Positions 55,651 to 64,000 of a DNA stretch of 64,000 bases are shown here, piece after piece. The notes under the pieces are model-generated. The model saw only the letters and a program-made list of their open reading frames with translations. It searched no databases and was not told the origin of the DNA. The position numbers and the translations under genes were made by a program. This DNA comes from UBA5859 sp041940025 (GTDB lineage Bacteria; Pseudomonadota; Gammaproteobacteria; UBA5859), in NCBI GenBank assembly GCA_041940025.1, contig JBGTSY010000002.1:186001-250000 (forward strand), given 5' to 3'. Within the stretch, counting starts at the first letter, position 1, and each line of letters begins with the position of its first letter.

Positions 55651-57350
55651 GTTCTATGCAACGACGCGCCTATGTAGATATGTTCGGCCCCACTGTGGGC
55701 GATAGAGTTCGACTGGGGGATACAGAGCTAATCATCGAAGTTGAAAAAGATCATACGGTCTATGGAGATGAAGTTAAATTTGGTGGCGGTAAAGTCATTC
55801 GCGATGGTATGGGACAAAGTCAGGCCACTCACGCTGAAGTGGTGGACACAGTGATCACCAACGCGCTCATCGTCGATCATTGGGGCATTGTGAAAGCGGA
55901 TGTGGGACTGAAACAGGGCCGCATTGCGGCTATCGGTAAAGCTGGAAATCCAGATGTGCAAGCGGGTGTGGATATCGTGATTGGTGCGGGCACTGAAGCG
56001 ATCGCCGGGGAGGGGATGATTCTTACCGCCGGTGCAATTGATGCGCATATCCACTTTATCTGTCCACAACAGGTGGAAGAGGCGCTGATGTCTGGCGTCA
56101 CCACTATGTTAGGGGGAGGCACGGGTCCTGCGACAGGCACCAACGCCACCACTTGCACACCTGGACCTTGGCACATACACAAAATGTTGCAGGCCGCAGA
56201 TGCATTACCTATGAACCTCGGCTTTTTAGGGAAAGGAAACGCCAGCCTAGCGCCACCATTAGAAGAGCAGCTGCGGGCAGGGGCCATGGGGCTGAAACTA
56301 CATGAAGATTGGGGCACCACGCCCGCTGCCATTGATAACTGTTTGTCGGTAGCGGATCGCTTCGATGTACAGGTAGCGATTCATACAGATACTTTAAATG
56401 AATCTGGATTTGTGGAAGATAGTTTAGCGGCCATGAAAGGGCGTGCTATCCATACCTATCATACCGAGGGAGCAGGTGGGGGCCATGCGCCTGACATCAT
56501 GAAAGCCTGTAGTTACGATTTCGTTTTACCCTCGTCCACCAATCCAACCCGTCCTTATACTGTCAATACCGTAGATGAACATCTAGACATGTTAATGGTG
56601 TGTCATCACTTGGATCCCAACATTCCAGAAGATGTGGCTTTTGCGGATTCCCGCATTCGACGGGAAACCATCGCCGCTGAAGATATATTGCATGACATGG
56701 GCGCCTTCAGCATGATTGCATCTGATTCCCAAGCCATGGGTCGAGTCGGGGAAGTGATTTGTCGTACTTGGCAGACGGCACACAAAATGAAAGTGCAACG
56801 TGGTGCGTTGCCAGAGGACAGCAGTCGTCACGATAATTTTCGTGTGAAGCGTTATATTGCCAAGTACACCATCAACCCAGCCTTGACCCATGGTATCGCT
56901 CATGAAGTGGGTTCCGTGGAAGTGGGTAAGAGGGCTGATTTAGTACTGTGGCGACCGGCATTTTTTGCCGCCAAGCCGGCGATAATTATACAAGGTGGTG
57001 CCATTGTCGCTGCACCAATGGGCGATCCCAATGCGTCTATCCCGACACCGCAGCCGGTTCATTATCGTCCAATGTTCGGCGCATTAGGGGGTGCGTTACA
57101 TGCCACCAGTTGTACCTTCGTTTCTCAGGCGAGTTTAGAAGGCAACGAGCTGGCACCACTCAATTTAAACAAATTACCGATAGCAGTGAAACACTGCCGA
57201 CAAGTACGCAAACAGGATTTAATTCATAACTCAGAACTGCCCAAGTTGGAAGTGGATGCGCAAACCTACGAAGTACGTGCAGATGGCCAGTTACTCACTT
57301 GTGAACCCGCAAAAGAGTTGCCATTGGCTCAACGATACTTTTTGTTTTGA
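55647..57350 (+). CDS. ureC: Urease alpha (catalytic) subunit
   Basis: 567 residues, numbered as in Klebsiella urease. Nickel ligands are all present: His134 and His136 (DAHIHFICPQ), the carbamylated Lys217 (LKLHEDWG, with His219), His246 and His272, and Asp360 (SDSQAMG). The mobile-flap Cys319 and His320 are in MVCHHLD. It hydrolyses urea to ammonia and carbamate in the cytoplasm. Start ATG overlaps ureB. A complete active site means the enzyme should be functional once nickel is inserted. Confidence 0.98.
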   Translation: MSSMQRRAYVDMFGPTVGDRVRLGDTELIIEVEKDHTVYGDEVKFGGGKVIRDGMGQSQATHAEVVDTVITNALIVDHWGIVKADVGLKQGRIAAIGKAGNPDVQAGVDIVIGAGTEAIAGEGMILTAGAIDAHIHFICPQQVEEALMSGVTTMLGGGTGPATGTNATTCTPGPWHIHKMLQAADALPMNLGFLGKGNASLAPPLEEQLRAGAMGLKLHEDWGTTPAAIDNCLSVADRFDVQVAIHTDTLNESGFVEDSLAAMKGRAIHTYHTEGAGGGHAPDIMKACSYDFVLPSSTNPTRPYTVNTVDEHLDMLMVCHHLDPNIPEDVAFADSRIRRETIAAEDILHDMGAFSMIASDSQAMGRVGEVICRTWQTAHKMKVQRGALPEDSSRHDNFRVKRYIAKYTINPALTHGIAHEVGSVEVGKRADLVLWRPAFFAAKPAIIIQGGAIVAAPMGDPNASIPTPQPVHYRPMFGALGGALHATSCTFVSQASLEGNELAPLNLNKLPIAVKHCRQVRKQDLIHNSELPKLEVDAQTYEVRADGQLLTCEPAKELPLAQRYFLF

Positions 57351-57352
57351 AT

Positions 57353-57793
57353 ATGATTCGAATCGAGGCATTAGTGGCGTCAGGCAAGCCTGAACTCAGT
57401 TTAACTTTACCCTTCAATGAACGAACCAAGAGCCGTTTGCGCACTCAACTAGACAACGGTGAGGAGGCAGGTCTTTTTTTACCCCGCGGTACAGTATTGA
57501 GATCGGGTCACCTATTAAAAGACGAGTTAAACAGGGTTATTCTAGTGTGTGCAGCACAGGAGCCGGTGAGTGTGGGGCGTGCGGCGAGTCACAGACTATT
57601 TGCCAGAGCCTGTTACCACCTTGGGAATCGTCATGTGCCACTACAAGTGGGCTATCGTTGGGTACGATATCAGCCTGACACGGTGTTGGATGAGATGTTG
57701 ATCCAGTTAGGATTGCGCGTGTCGCAACAGATGTTTGCGTTTGAACCTGAATCCGGAGCCTATGGCAGGGAGCATGATCATCACCATGAGTAA
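57353..57793 (+). CDS. ureE: Urease accessory protein UreE (nickel carrier)
   Basis: 146 residues from ATG 57353; the TTG at 57347 would overlap ureC. LFLPRGTVLRSGHLL in the N-terminal domain, LGNRHVPLQV near residue 90 (metal-binding His) and AFEPESGAYG near the end are family signatures. The C-terminal His-rich tail is short, only HDHHHE, so nickel storage is limited compared with Klebsiella UreE. It delivers nickel to UreG. The end overlaps the ureF start by eight bases. Confidence 0.94.
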   Translation: MIRIEALVASGKPELSLTLPFNERTKSRLRTQLDNGEEAGLFLPRGTVLRSGHLLKDELNRVILVCAAQEPVSVGRAASHRLFARACYHLGNRHVPLQVGYRWVRYQPDTVLDEMLIQLGLRVSQQMFAFEPESGAYGREHDHHHE

Positions 57794-58469
57794 TCCCTCT
57801 GTTTCACTCCCCACGCTAAGATTATTACAGTTAGTGAGTCCTGCATTACCAGTGGGTGCGTACAGTTTTTCACAGGGATTAGAGCAAGCGGTGCAGACTA
57901 ACTGGGTGAACGACAGTAACGGTTTTTTCGACTGGGTAACAGGCATAGCTGAGCATAGCTTTGCCAGTTTGGAATTACCCCTGTTCTTTAGGTTGCACGA
58001 TGCATGGCAGAGGCAGGATCGCGCACAAATTAGCAAATGGAATCAGTTTCTATTGGCAGCCAGAGAAACGAAAGAACTTCGATTGGAAGATCAACAAATG
58101 GGTGAGTCTCTGAGTCGTTTATTAGATAATCTAGAAGTGGACAATATAAGCGCCAGCAGCAGTGAAGCGCAGAGCAGCTTTGTCACCCAGTTTGCTCGCG
58201 CGGCGGTGTGCTGGCATATTCCGCGGGCAGAGGCCAGCTATGGACTGGTTTGGAGTTATTTAGAGAATCAAGTTGCAGCAGGTATGAAAATGGTGTTATT
58301 TGGTCAAACAGAAGGTCAGAGACTACTGATCCGGTTAAGTGATTTAATTCCTAAATGGATGATCAAAGCGGAAAATCTGGAGGATGAACAGTTGGTCTGT
58401 TCTGCTCCTGGGTTGGTACGCGCCAGCACACAACATGAATATCAATATTCTCGTCTATTTCGATCCTAA
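57786..58469 (+). CDS. ureF: Urease accessory protein UreF
   Basis: 227 residues from ATG 57786, within the ureE 3' end; an ATG at 57774 is another option. LLQLVSPALPVGAYSFSQGLEQAV near the start is the UreF signature, and ARETKELRLEDQQMG follows. The all-helical protein bridges UreD and UreG in the activation complex and checks nickel delivery. The overlap with ureE shows translational coupling; ureG follows 12 bases later. Confidence 0.95.
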   Translation: MSNPSVSLPTLRLLQLVSPALPVGAYSFSQGLEQAVQTNWVNDSNGFFDWVTGIAEHSFASLELPLFFRLHDAWQRQDRAQISKWNQFLLAARETKELRLEDQQMGESLSRLLDNLEVDNISASSSEAQSSFVTQFARAAVCWHIPRAEASYGLVWSYLENQVAAGMKMVLFGQTEGQRLLIRLSDLIPKWMIKAENLEDEQLVCSAPGLVRASTQHEYQYSRLFRS

Positions 58470-58481
58470 GAGAGTCATATT

Positions 58482-59096
58482 ATGAATCAGACGCAACAGA
58501 GTTTAAGAGTAGGTGTGGGCGGTCCAGTAGGATCCGGCAAAACGGCATTGGTCAACGCCCTCTGCCAGGCGATGAGAGATCAGTATCAAATCGCTGTGGT
58601 CACCAATGATATCTATACGCAGGAAGATGCGGAGTTCTTGGTGAAGCATGAAGCATTAGAAAAAGAACGCATCGTCGGTGTGGAGACTGGGGGCTGTCCC
58701 CATACGGCAATTCGTGAAGACGCGTCCATGAACTTAAATGCTGTTTCTGCACTGAATAAACAGTTCACCGATTTAGACGCCATCTTTATTGAGAGTGGTG
58801 GCGACAATTTAAGTGCCACCTTCAGTCCCGAATTATCGGATTTAACACTCTATGTCATCGACGTTTCGGCCGGAGACAAGATCCCCAGAAAGGGTGGGCC
58901 GGGCATTACGCGTTCGGATCTATTGATTATTAACAAAATCGATCTTGCGCCCTATGTTGGCGCATCTTTGCAGGTAATGGACGCAGACGCAAAAAGAATG
59001 CGTGGCTCCGCTCCCTTTGTCTTTACCAATCTAAAATCTGGTGAAGGATTAGACAAAGTCATTGAGTTTATCGAACACCAGGGCATGCTGAAATAG
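58482..59096 (+). CDS. ureG: Urease accessory GTPase UreG
   Basis: 204 residues. SIMIBI-class GTPase that couples GTP hydrolysis to nickel insertion. P-loop GPVGSGKT at 14-21, the metal-binding CPH motif in ETGGCPHTAIRED, and NKIDLAP as guanine-specificity motif are all intact. Starts at ATG 58482. It is the last gene of the urease block; only a weak CCCC/GGGG hairpin with a loose T stretch (about 59124-59150) follows. Confidence 0.97.
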   Translation: MNQTQQSLRVGVGGPVGSGKTALVNALCQAMRDQYQIAVVTNDIYTQEDAEFLVKHEALEKERIVGVETGGCPHTAIREDASMNLNAVSALNKQFTDLDAIFIESGGDNLSATFSPELSDLTLYVIDVSAGDKIPRKGGPGITRSDLLIINKIDLAPYVGASLQVMDADAKRMRGSAPFVFTNLKSGEGLDKVIEFIEHQGMLK

Positions 59097-59153
59097 CTCA
59101 TACTGTCAATTTTTCCTATTCACGCCCCATTCTAGGGCTTATTCTGTTTTCAC

Positions 59154-59170
59154 TGCACTATAACGATGCG
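59154..59170 (+). promoter_or_regulatory. NtrC-like binding site upstream of urtA
   Basis: TGCACTATAACGATGCG keeps the GC-N11-GC spacing of NtrC sites, with one strong and one weaker half. It lies about 100 bases upstream of the sigma-54-type -24 element, a normal enhancer distance. One site alone is modest evidence. Confidence 0.4.
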
Positions 59171-59255
59171 TCCCCACCAGTGGATTAGATTATTTGCTTC
59201 CTCACTTTCACGGAAAATCCCCTAAGCTTCAGAAAACTATAGTTCAAAATAGAAT

Positions 59256-59270
59256 TGGCATAGCCTTAGC
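59256..59270 (+). promoter_or_regulatory. Sigma-54-type promoter for urtA
   Basis: TGGCATAGCCTTAGC places GG and GC exactly ten bases apart, as required for the -24/-12 promoter (consensus TGGCAC-N5-TTGC). Transcription would start near 59282, about 60 bases before the urtA ATG. Nitrogen-limitation control of urea uptake by NtrC and RpoN is known in other proteobacteria. Confidence 0.55.
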
Positions 59271-59342
59271 TAAAGGTGACCCCACAGCAATGAGTCTTGC
59301 TGTGAAGTCACTCAAACAAAAACTTTAATTAGGGGTAGTGTT

Positions 59343-60638
59343 ATGAGAAATAAGCGCTTAGGGCGTTCGCTTTATCAATACGTGATCGCTGGGGCAGTAC
59401 TCTGCATGAGTTCAACCCTGTTTGCCGCAGATACAATCAAAGTAGGAGTATTACATTCCTTGTCGGGGACAATGGCCATCAGTGAAACCACGCTGAAGGA
59501 CACGGTTTTGATGTTGGTGGATCAACAAAACAAAAAGGGCGGCGTGTTAGGTAAGAAGCTGGAGGCAGTGGTGGTGGATCCTGCATCCAATTGGCCACTG
59601 TTTGCCGAGAAAGCCAGGGAGCTGTTAGAAAAAGAGAAAGTGGATGTGGTATTTGGCTGTTGGACTTCTGTGTCCAGAAAATCAGTTTTACCTGTTTTTG
59701 AAGAGCTGAACGGACTGCTTTTTTATCCAGTTCAGTATGAAGGCGAAGAGTCCTCCAAGAACGTTTTTTATACGGGCGCGGCGCCTAATCAACAGGCTAT
59801 TCCAGCAGTAGACTATTTGATGAATGATATTGGTGTCACCCGCTGGGTGTTAGCAGGCACCGACTATGTCTATCCGCGTACGACCAATAAGATCTTAGAA
59901 GCTTATCTCAAATCCAAGGGAGTGGCTGGTTCCGATATCATGATCAACTACACACCATTCGGTCATTCTGATTGGCAAAGTATCGTCTCCGATATTAAGA
60001 AATTTGGTTCTCAAGGTAAGAAAACAGCGGTGGTATCCACTATCAATGGAGATGCAAACGTACCTTTCTATAAAGAGTTGGGCAATCAGGGTATTTCCGC
60101 TGAAGATATTCCAGTGGTGGCGTTCTCAGTAGGTGAAGAAGAGCTATCTGGTATTGATACCGCACCTTTAGTGGGTCATTTAGCTGCTTGGAACTATTTT
60201 ATGAGTGTGGACACTCCTGAAAACGATAAGTTTATTAAAGAGTGGCATAAGTTCATTGGCAATAAAAAACGAGTCACCAACGATCCTATGGAAGCGCACG
60301 TGATCGGTTTTAACATGTGGGTCAAGGCAGTAGAAAAAGCCGGAACCACCAGTGTGGATGCCGTGGAGCAAGCTATGATAGGTATGACCTCTCCCAATAT
60401 GACCGGCGGTATGGCGGTGATGAATAAGAACCATCATCTTTCCAAACCGGTTTTGATAGGTGAAATCCAAGACGATGGCCAATTTGAAGTTGTGTGGGAA
60501 ACTGACGGCACGGTTCCGGGAGATGCATGGTCGGACTTTTTGCCGGGCAGCAAAGATATCATTGCTGATTGGACCAAGCCGATCAAGTGCGGTAACTACA
60601 ATACAAAAACCAAGAAATGTTCTGGCCAAAATTATTAA
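59343..60638 (+). CDS. urtA: Urea ABC transporter substrate-binding protein
   Basis: 431 residues. Signal peptide 1-29 (VIAGAVLCMSSTLFA). The mature protein begins DTIKVGVLHSLSGTMAISE, the start of the branched-chain-type receptor for urea and short-chain amides; VFGCWTSVSRKSVLPVFEE and FYPVQYEGEESSKN are the UrtA signatures. It binds urea in the periplasm and hands it to UrtBC. AGGGG precedes the ATG. It has a probable sigma-54 promoter and is followed by a strong terminator-like hairpin before urtB. Confidence 0.97.
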   Translation: MRNKRLGRSLYQYVIAGAVLCMSSTLFAADTIKVGVLHSLSGTMAISETTLKDTVLMLVDQQNKKGGVLGKKLEAVVVDPASNWPLFAEKARELLEKEKVDVVFGCWTSVSRKSVLPVFEELNGLLFYPVQYEGEESSKNVFYTGAAPNQQAIPAVDYLMNDIGVTRWVLAGTDYVYPRTTNKILEAYLKSKGVAGSDIMINYTPFGHSDWQSIVSDIKKFGSQGKKTAVVSTINGDANVPFYKELGNQGISAEDIPVVAFSVGEEELSGIDTAPLVGHLAAWNYFMSVDTPENDKFIKEWHKFIGNKKRVTNDPMEAHVIGFNMWVKAVEKAGTTSVDAVEQAMIGMTSPNMTGGMAVMNKNHHLSKPVLIGEIQDDGQFEVVWETDGTVPGDAWSDFLPGSKDIIADWTKPIKCGNYNTKTKKCSGQNY

Positions 60639-60657
60639 GATAATCTAGTCAACTGCA

Positions 60658-60690
60658 AATGAGCCCGCCTGATGGCGGGTTCATTTTTTT
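60658..60690 (+). terminator. Terminator or attenuator between urtA and urtB
   Basis: A 12-bp stem, AATGAGCCCGCC / GGCGGGTTCATT with one G-T pair, and a TGAT loop are followed by a T run. It sits 20 bases after urtA. Partial readthrough would give much receptor and less permease, common for ABC receptor genes. Confidence 0.88.
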
Positions 60691-60743
60691 ACCCTGTTGG
60701 ATTGAATTCTGGTACATTAGTGTGCCAAATTAAGGCTGTCGGT

Positions 60744-62423
60744 ATGAGTACGCAGTCTCCCTTTTTCATCTTTCACGAAAGAATTAATGTGTCGATCTCT
60801 GTACAACTGTACAAAGTGAATTTCTGGATTATGTTGCTGTGGTGTGTTGTTTCGCCTGTGGGAGCAGAGATAGAAAACAAACATGCTGAGAGTGAATTTG
60901 TCTCTAGTGTCACTCAACTCACTGCGCGCAGCTTTAAATTAAAGGCGACGGCTGTAGATAACTTAGTGTCTTCATCAGACTCGCGGGTCATGAAGATACT
61001 GGAAAATTTGCTGGCAGGCACACTCTATTATCGTAAACAGGATAAAGCTGTCCTTTATGTGGAAGAGGTGGAAGAAGGGTTTCAGTCATACTCGGTATGG
61101 GATGATTCAGATCTAGGTATTCTCGGCAGTCGTGAAGTTAAAAAAATCAGGATCAATAATGCTTTGCGTTCCAAGCTTAGAGGTGAAATTGCTCGATTAA
61201 ACTTACAGCATACGAATCCCAAAGTCCGATTGCAGGCAGCCAAAACACTGCAAGGAAAATTAAACTCTGAGCAATCTGCCTTACCGCTTAGGGAGGCACT
61301 TAAAAAAGAACAAGATAAATCAGTGTCACAGGCATTAAAAGAAACCTTGGCCATTTTTGATCTTGATAAGGGAATCACACCACTTCAATTGGACGCAGTC
61401 GACGTATTAAAAAACAGTTTAAGTCAAGAGGCGAGAGTAAAATTAAATGCGTTGGCAAATGAAACAGATAACAAAGAGTTAAGCCGCGCTGCGGAGGCCG
61501 CGGTGGCAAAAATCGACTCTAGATTTAAATTCTATAGTTTTGTGGAAACCCTATTTTTTGGGTTGAGCTTGGGTTCAGTGTTGTTGCTTATCGCTGTGGG
61601 CCTAGCCATCACTTTTGGTGTGATGGGCGTGATTAATATGGCTCATGGTGAACTCATGATGTTAGGGGCTTATACCACCTATGTCGTGCAACTTATGATG
61701 CCCAATGCTGTCGAATATTCACTCTTTTTGGCAATCCCGCTGGCCTTTTTAGTTTCTGGCGCAGTAGGCATTGCGATTGAGCGTGGGGTGATTCGATTTT
61801 TGTACGGTCGGCCATTAGAGACCCTATTGGCGACATTTGGTATTAGTCTTATTCTACAACAGTTAGTGCGTTCTATTTTTAGTTCATTGAATAGACCGGT
61901 GACCACTCCTGATTGGATGAGCGGCTTCTTACAAATTAATGATGCACTATCGCTGACCTTCAATCGTCTGTACATATTAATTTTCAGTTTGATTCTGTTT
62001 GTAGGCTTGCTCTTGGTGTTGAAAAAAACTTCCCTGGGTTTGCAAGTGCGCGCCGTGTCGCAAAATAGAGAGATGGCAAAAGCGATGGGGATCCGCACCG
62101 AATGGGTAGACGCATTGACCTTTGGTCTGGGATCGGGAATTGCCGGCGTAGCGGGCGTGGCACTGAGTCAGCTTACAAATGTAGGCCCCAATTTGGGACA
62201 GAGTTATATTATCGACTCTTTCATGGTAGTGGTGTTCGGGGGCGTGGGTAATTTATGGGGAACCTTAGTGGGCGCCATGTCTTTGGGCGTGTTAAATAAG
62301 TTTATTGAGCCATTTTCTGGTGCTGTACTCGCTAAGATTGTGGTGTTAGTTTTTATTATATTATTCATTCAACGAAGACCCCGAGGATTATTCCCCCAGC
62401 AGGGTCGAGCGGCAGAGAACTAA
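60744..62423 (+). CDS. urtB: Urea ABC transporter permease UrtB
   Basis: 559 residues from ATG 60744, which has AAGG eight bases upstream; the open frame runs back to 60672 inside the hairpin. An export segment (IMLLWCVVSPVGA, about 30-42) is followed by a roughly 220-residue periplasmic helical repeat domain and then a LivH-type permease of about eight helices (from about residue 262). The permease part has GVMGVINMAHGELMMLGAY and VVFGGVGNLWGTLVGA. The periplasmic extension is usual for UrtB and absent from LivH. It ends three bases before urtC. Confidence 0.94.
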   Translation: MSTQSPFFIFHERINVSISVQLYKVNFWIMLLWCVVSPVGAEIENKHAESEFVSSVTQLTARSFKLKATAVDNLVSSSDSRVMKILENLLAGTLYYRKQDKAVLYVEEVEEGFQSYSVWDDSDLGILGSREVKKIRINNALRSKLRGEIARLNLQHTNPKVRLQAAKTLQGKLNSEQSALPLREALKKEQDKSVSQALKETLAIFDLDKGITPLQLDAVDVLKNSLSQEARVKLNALANETDNKELSRAAEAAVAKIDSRFKFYSFVETLFFGLSLGSVLLLIAVGLAITFGVMGVINMAHGELMMLGAYTTYVVQLMMPNAVEYSLFLAIPLAFLVSGAVGIAIERGVIRFLYGRPLETLLATFGISLILQQLVRSIFSSLNRPVTTPDWMSGFLQINDALSLTFNRLYILIFSLILFVGLLLVLKKTSLGLQVRAVSQNREMAKAMGIRTEWVDALTFGLGSGIAGVAGVALSQLTNVGPNLGQSYIIDSFMVVVFGGVGNLWGTLVGAMSLGVLNKFIEPFSGAVLAKIVVLVFIILFIQRRPRGLFPQQGRAAEN

Positions 62424-62426
62424 GCT

Positions 62427-63545
62427 ATGTTTTTTCAGTGGGTGTTACCAGGCCTGTTAAAAGAGGATAAAGGTGGACAATGGTTAGTTGTGCTTCTTTT
62501 GGTGATGATGTTCGTCGTGCCTGTTTTAAATCTAGCGGTGACTGAAGACTCGGCATTTCATGTTTCTACCTATTGGATGACGCTATTGGGTAAATATTTA
62601 GCCTTTGCCTTGTTGGCGGTAGCATTGGATTTAGTCTGGGGTTATTGCGGTATTTTAAGCTTGGGTCATAGCGCGTTTTTTGCCTTAGGTGGCTATGCCA
62701 TGGGGATGTATTTGATGCGGCAGATCGGCGACCGCGGTGTCTATGGCGATCCTATCCTGCCTGACTTTATGGTGTTTTTAAATTGGCAGGACTTGCCTTG
62801 GTATTGGTATGGGTTTGATCATTTTCCGTTTGCGTTGTTAATGGTGTTGCTGGTGCCAGGTATATTAGCTTTTGTTTTTGGTTATCTTGCATTTCGTTCT
62901 CGCGTCACCGGCGTCTATTTATCTATCATGACACAGGCCCTCACCTTCGCATTAATGTTGGCTTTTTTTCGCAACGAAATGGGATTTGGCGGCAATAATG
63001 GCTTAACAGACTTTAAAGATTTATTAGGTTTTGATTTACAGTCTGACACTACTCGAGCCGGTCTATTTGTGTTATCAGCTTTGGCACTCATGCTTGGTTA
63101 TCTCGCCTGTCGATATGTGACCCAATCCAAATTGGGGCGAGTGGTGATTGCCATTCGTGATGCGGAAGACAGAACGCGCTTCTTGGGTTACCAAACCGAA
63201 AGCTATAAGTTGTGGATATTTACTTTTTCTGCCATGTTGTCGGGTATTGCAGGTGCTTTATATGTGCCACAGGTGGGAATCATCAATCCTGGGGAATTCT
63301 CTCCCTTAAATTCCATAGAACTAGTTGTTTGGGTAGCGGTCGGTGGACGCGGCACGCTCTACGGGGCGGTAATAGGCGCGTTTTTGGTGAATTACGCGAA
63401 GACGTTATTTACCGCTGAGTTTCCCGAGTATTGGTTGTTTGTGTTGGGAGGTCTGTTTGTGGTGGTGACCGTATGGTTTCCAGATGGCATCACAGGTTTA
63501 CTTCGAAAGCGTTTCCCCGTTTTAGCGGGAAGTGAAAGCAGATGA
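62427..63545 (+). CDS. urtC: Urea ABC transporter permease UrtC
   Basis: 372 residues, LivM-type, with about ten membrane helices. LDLVWGYCGILSLGHSAFFALGGYA near 67-91 and VWVAVGGRGTLYGAVIGAFLVN near the end are the family blocks. It pairs with UrtB to form the channel for urea. Its stop overlaps the urtD start as ATGA. Confidence 0.95.
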   Translation: MFFQWVLPGLLKEDKGGQWLVVLLLVMMFVVPVLNLAVTEDSAFHVSTYWMTLLGKYLAFALLAVALDLVWGYCGILSLGHSAFFALGGYAMGMYLMRQIGDRGVYGDPILPDFMVFLNWQDLPWYWYGFDHFPFALLMVLLVPGILAFVFGYLAFRSRVTGVYLSIMTQALTFALMLAFFRNEMGFGGNNGLTDFKDLLGFDLQSDTTRAGLFVLSALALMLGYLACRYVTQSKLGRVVIAIRDAEDRTRFLGYQTESYKLWIFTFSAMLSGIAGALYVPQVGIINPGEFSPLNSIELVVWVAVGGRGTLYGAVIGAFLVNYAKTLFTAEFPEYWLFVLGGLFVVVTVWFPDGITGLLRKRFPVLAGSESR

Positions 63546-64000
63546 ACAACCGTGAACGTTGGCAAAATTTAGTTCGACGTGATCGAGTGTTTGATTTTGT
63601 TGCAGAAGGGCGTTTCCCATTGATGCAAGGCCGTCACCCAGTGATAGAGGGAGAGCTGGATCTATCTCACGGCACTATCCTCTATCTGGACGATGTCACC
63701 GTTAGTTTTGACGGATTCAAAGCCTTAAACAAGTTAAATTTACAGATTGATGCGGGTGAACTCCGTTGTATCATTGGGCCCAATGGCGCCGGCAAAACCA
63801 CCATGATGGATGTCATCACGGGTAAAACTCGACCTGATGAAGGCAAGGTATTTTTTGGTCAAACTATTGATTTAACTCGTCGCCAAGAACATGAGATCGC
63901 TTCTATTGGCATCGGAAGAAAATTTCAAAAGCCAACTATTTTTCCGGAGCATTCAGTCTTTGACAATTTAGAGTTGGCGATGAAAGCACGCAAAGACGTG
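63542..64000 (+). CDS. urtD: Urea ABC transporter ATP-binding protein UrtD (partial)
   Basis: The first 153 codons are present and the gene runs off the window end. The start ATG overlaps the urtC stop. After a roughly 45-residue N-terminal extension (MNNRERWQNLVRRDRVFDFV...) the ATPase domain begins with LDDVTVSFDGFKAL. Walker A is GPNGAGKT at 79-86, and GIGRKFQKPTIFPEHSVFDNL contains the Q-loop. The signature and Walker B motifs lie beyond the window. With UrtE, not visible here, it should energise urea uptake. Confidence 0.95.
   Translation, partial: MNNRERWQNLVRRDRVFDFVAEGRFPLMQGRHPVIEGELDLSHGTILYLDDVTVSFDGFKALNKLNLQIDAGELRCIIGPNGAGKTTMMDVITGKTRPDEGKVFFGQTIDLTRRQEHEIASIGIGRKFQKPTIFPEHSVFDNLELAMKARKDV

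Overview
The window looks like chromosome of a gammaproteobacterium, probably a marine or aquatic aerobe. The clearest clue is the order mltD - gloB - methyltransferase - rnhA - dnaQ, which is conserved in Gammaproteobacteria. Housekeeping genes typical of that class (pepN, rnd, glnS, ygiQ) are interleaved with lipid-related genes: two RND-family exporters, a lipid-transfer thiolase, a flavin monooxygenase, an acyl-CoA thioesterase and a cyclopropane fatty acid synthase operon. I cannot name the genus from sequence alone. Base composition is moderate, with two strongly A+T-rich intergenic stretches near 9.4-9.7 kb and 53.0-53.2 kb.

Layout. 0-3.5 kb: a two-component system and a DUF4397 lipoprotein on the minus strand. 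3.7-9.3 kb: a tightly packed seven-gene operon for membrane fatty-acid modification, containing a 10-N assembly gap. 9.7-15.6 kb: RND exporter, YgiQ radical SAM protein, metallo-beta-lactamase-fold hydrolase. 15.9-22 kb: a VPLPA-tailed matrixin with a partner gene, a dienelactone hydrolase, an outer-membrane barrel behind an FNR/Anr-type promoter, a thiolase, and RNase D. 22-37.4 kb: PilZ protein, PepN, a subtilase with seven Ig-like repeats, small conserved proteins, an SDR, an M16C peptidase, GlnS, a flavin monooxygenase. 37.7-42 kb: a decayed region with a frameshifted methyltransferase and a duplicated [PstS-like protein + porin] module whose second porin is a ruin. 42-52.4 kb: second RND exporter, thioesterase, the mltD-dnaQ block, a SAM methyltransferase, an unrecognised exported protein. 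52.5-53 kb: two tandem 44-residue lipopeptide genes. 53.5-64 kb: HupE/UreJ - ureDABCEFG, then urtABC and the start of urtD.

How it works together. The right-hand 10 kb is a urea scavenging unit: Urt ABC transport brings urea in, urease splits it, UreD/E/F/G insert nickel, and the HupE/UreJ protein probably supplies nickel. A sigma-54-type promoter with an upstream NtrC-like site before urtA suggests nitrogen-starvation control. The 3.7-9.3 kb operon resembles fatty-acid modification clusters found elsewhere under ChrR/ECF sigma control, but no such regulator is in this window. The most novel-looking element is the pair of tiny lipopeptide genes, each followed, in frame beyond a stop codon at the same position, by a second copy of its own repeat.
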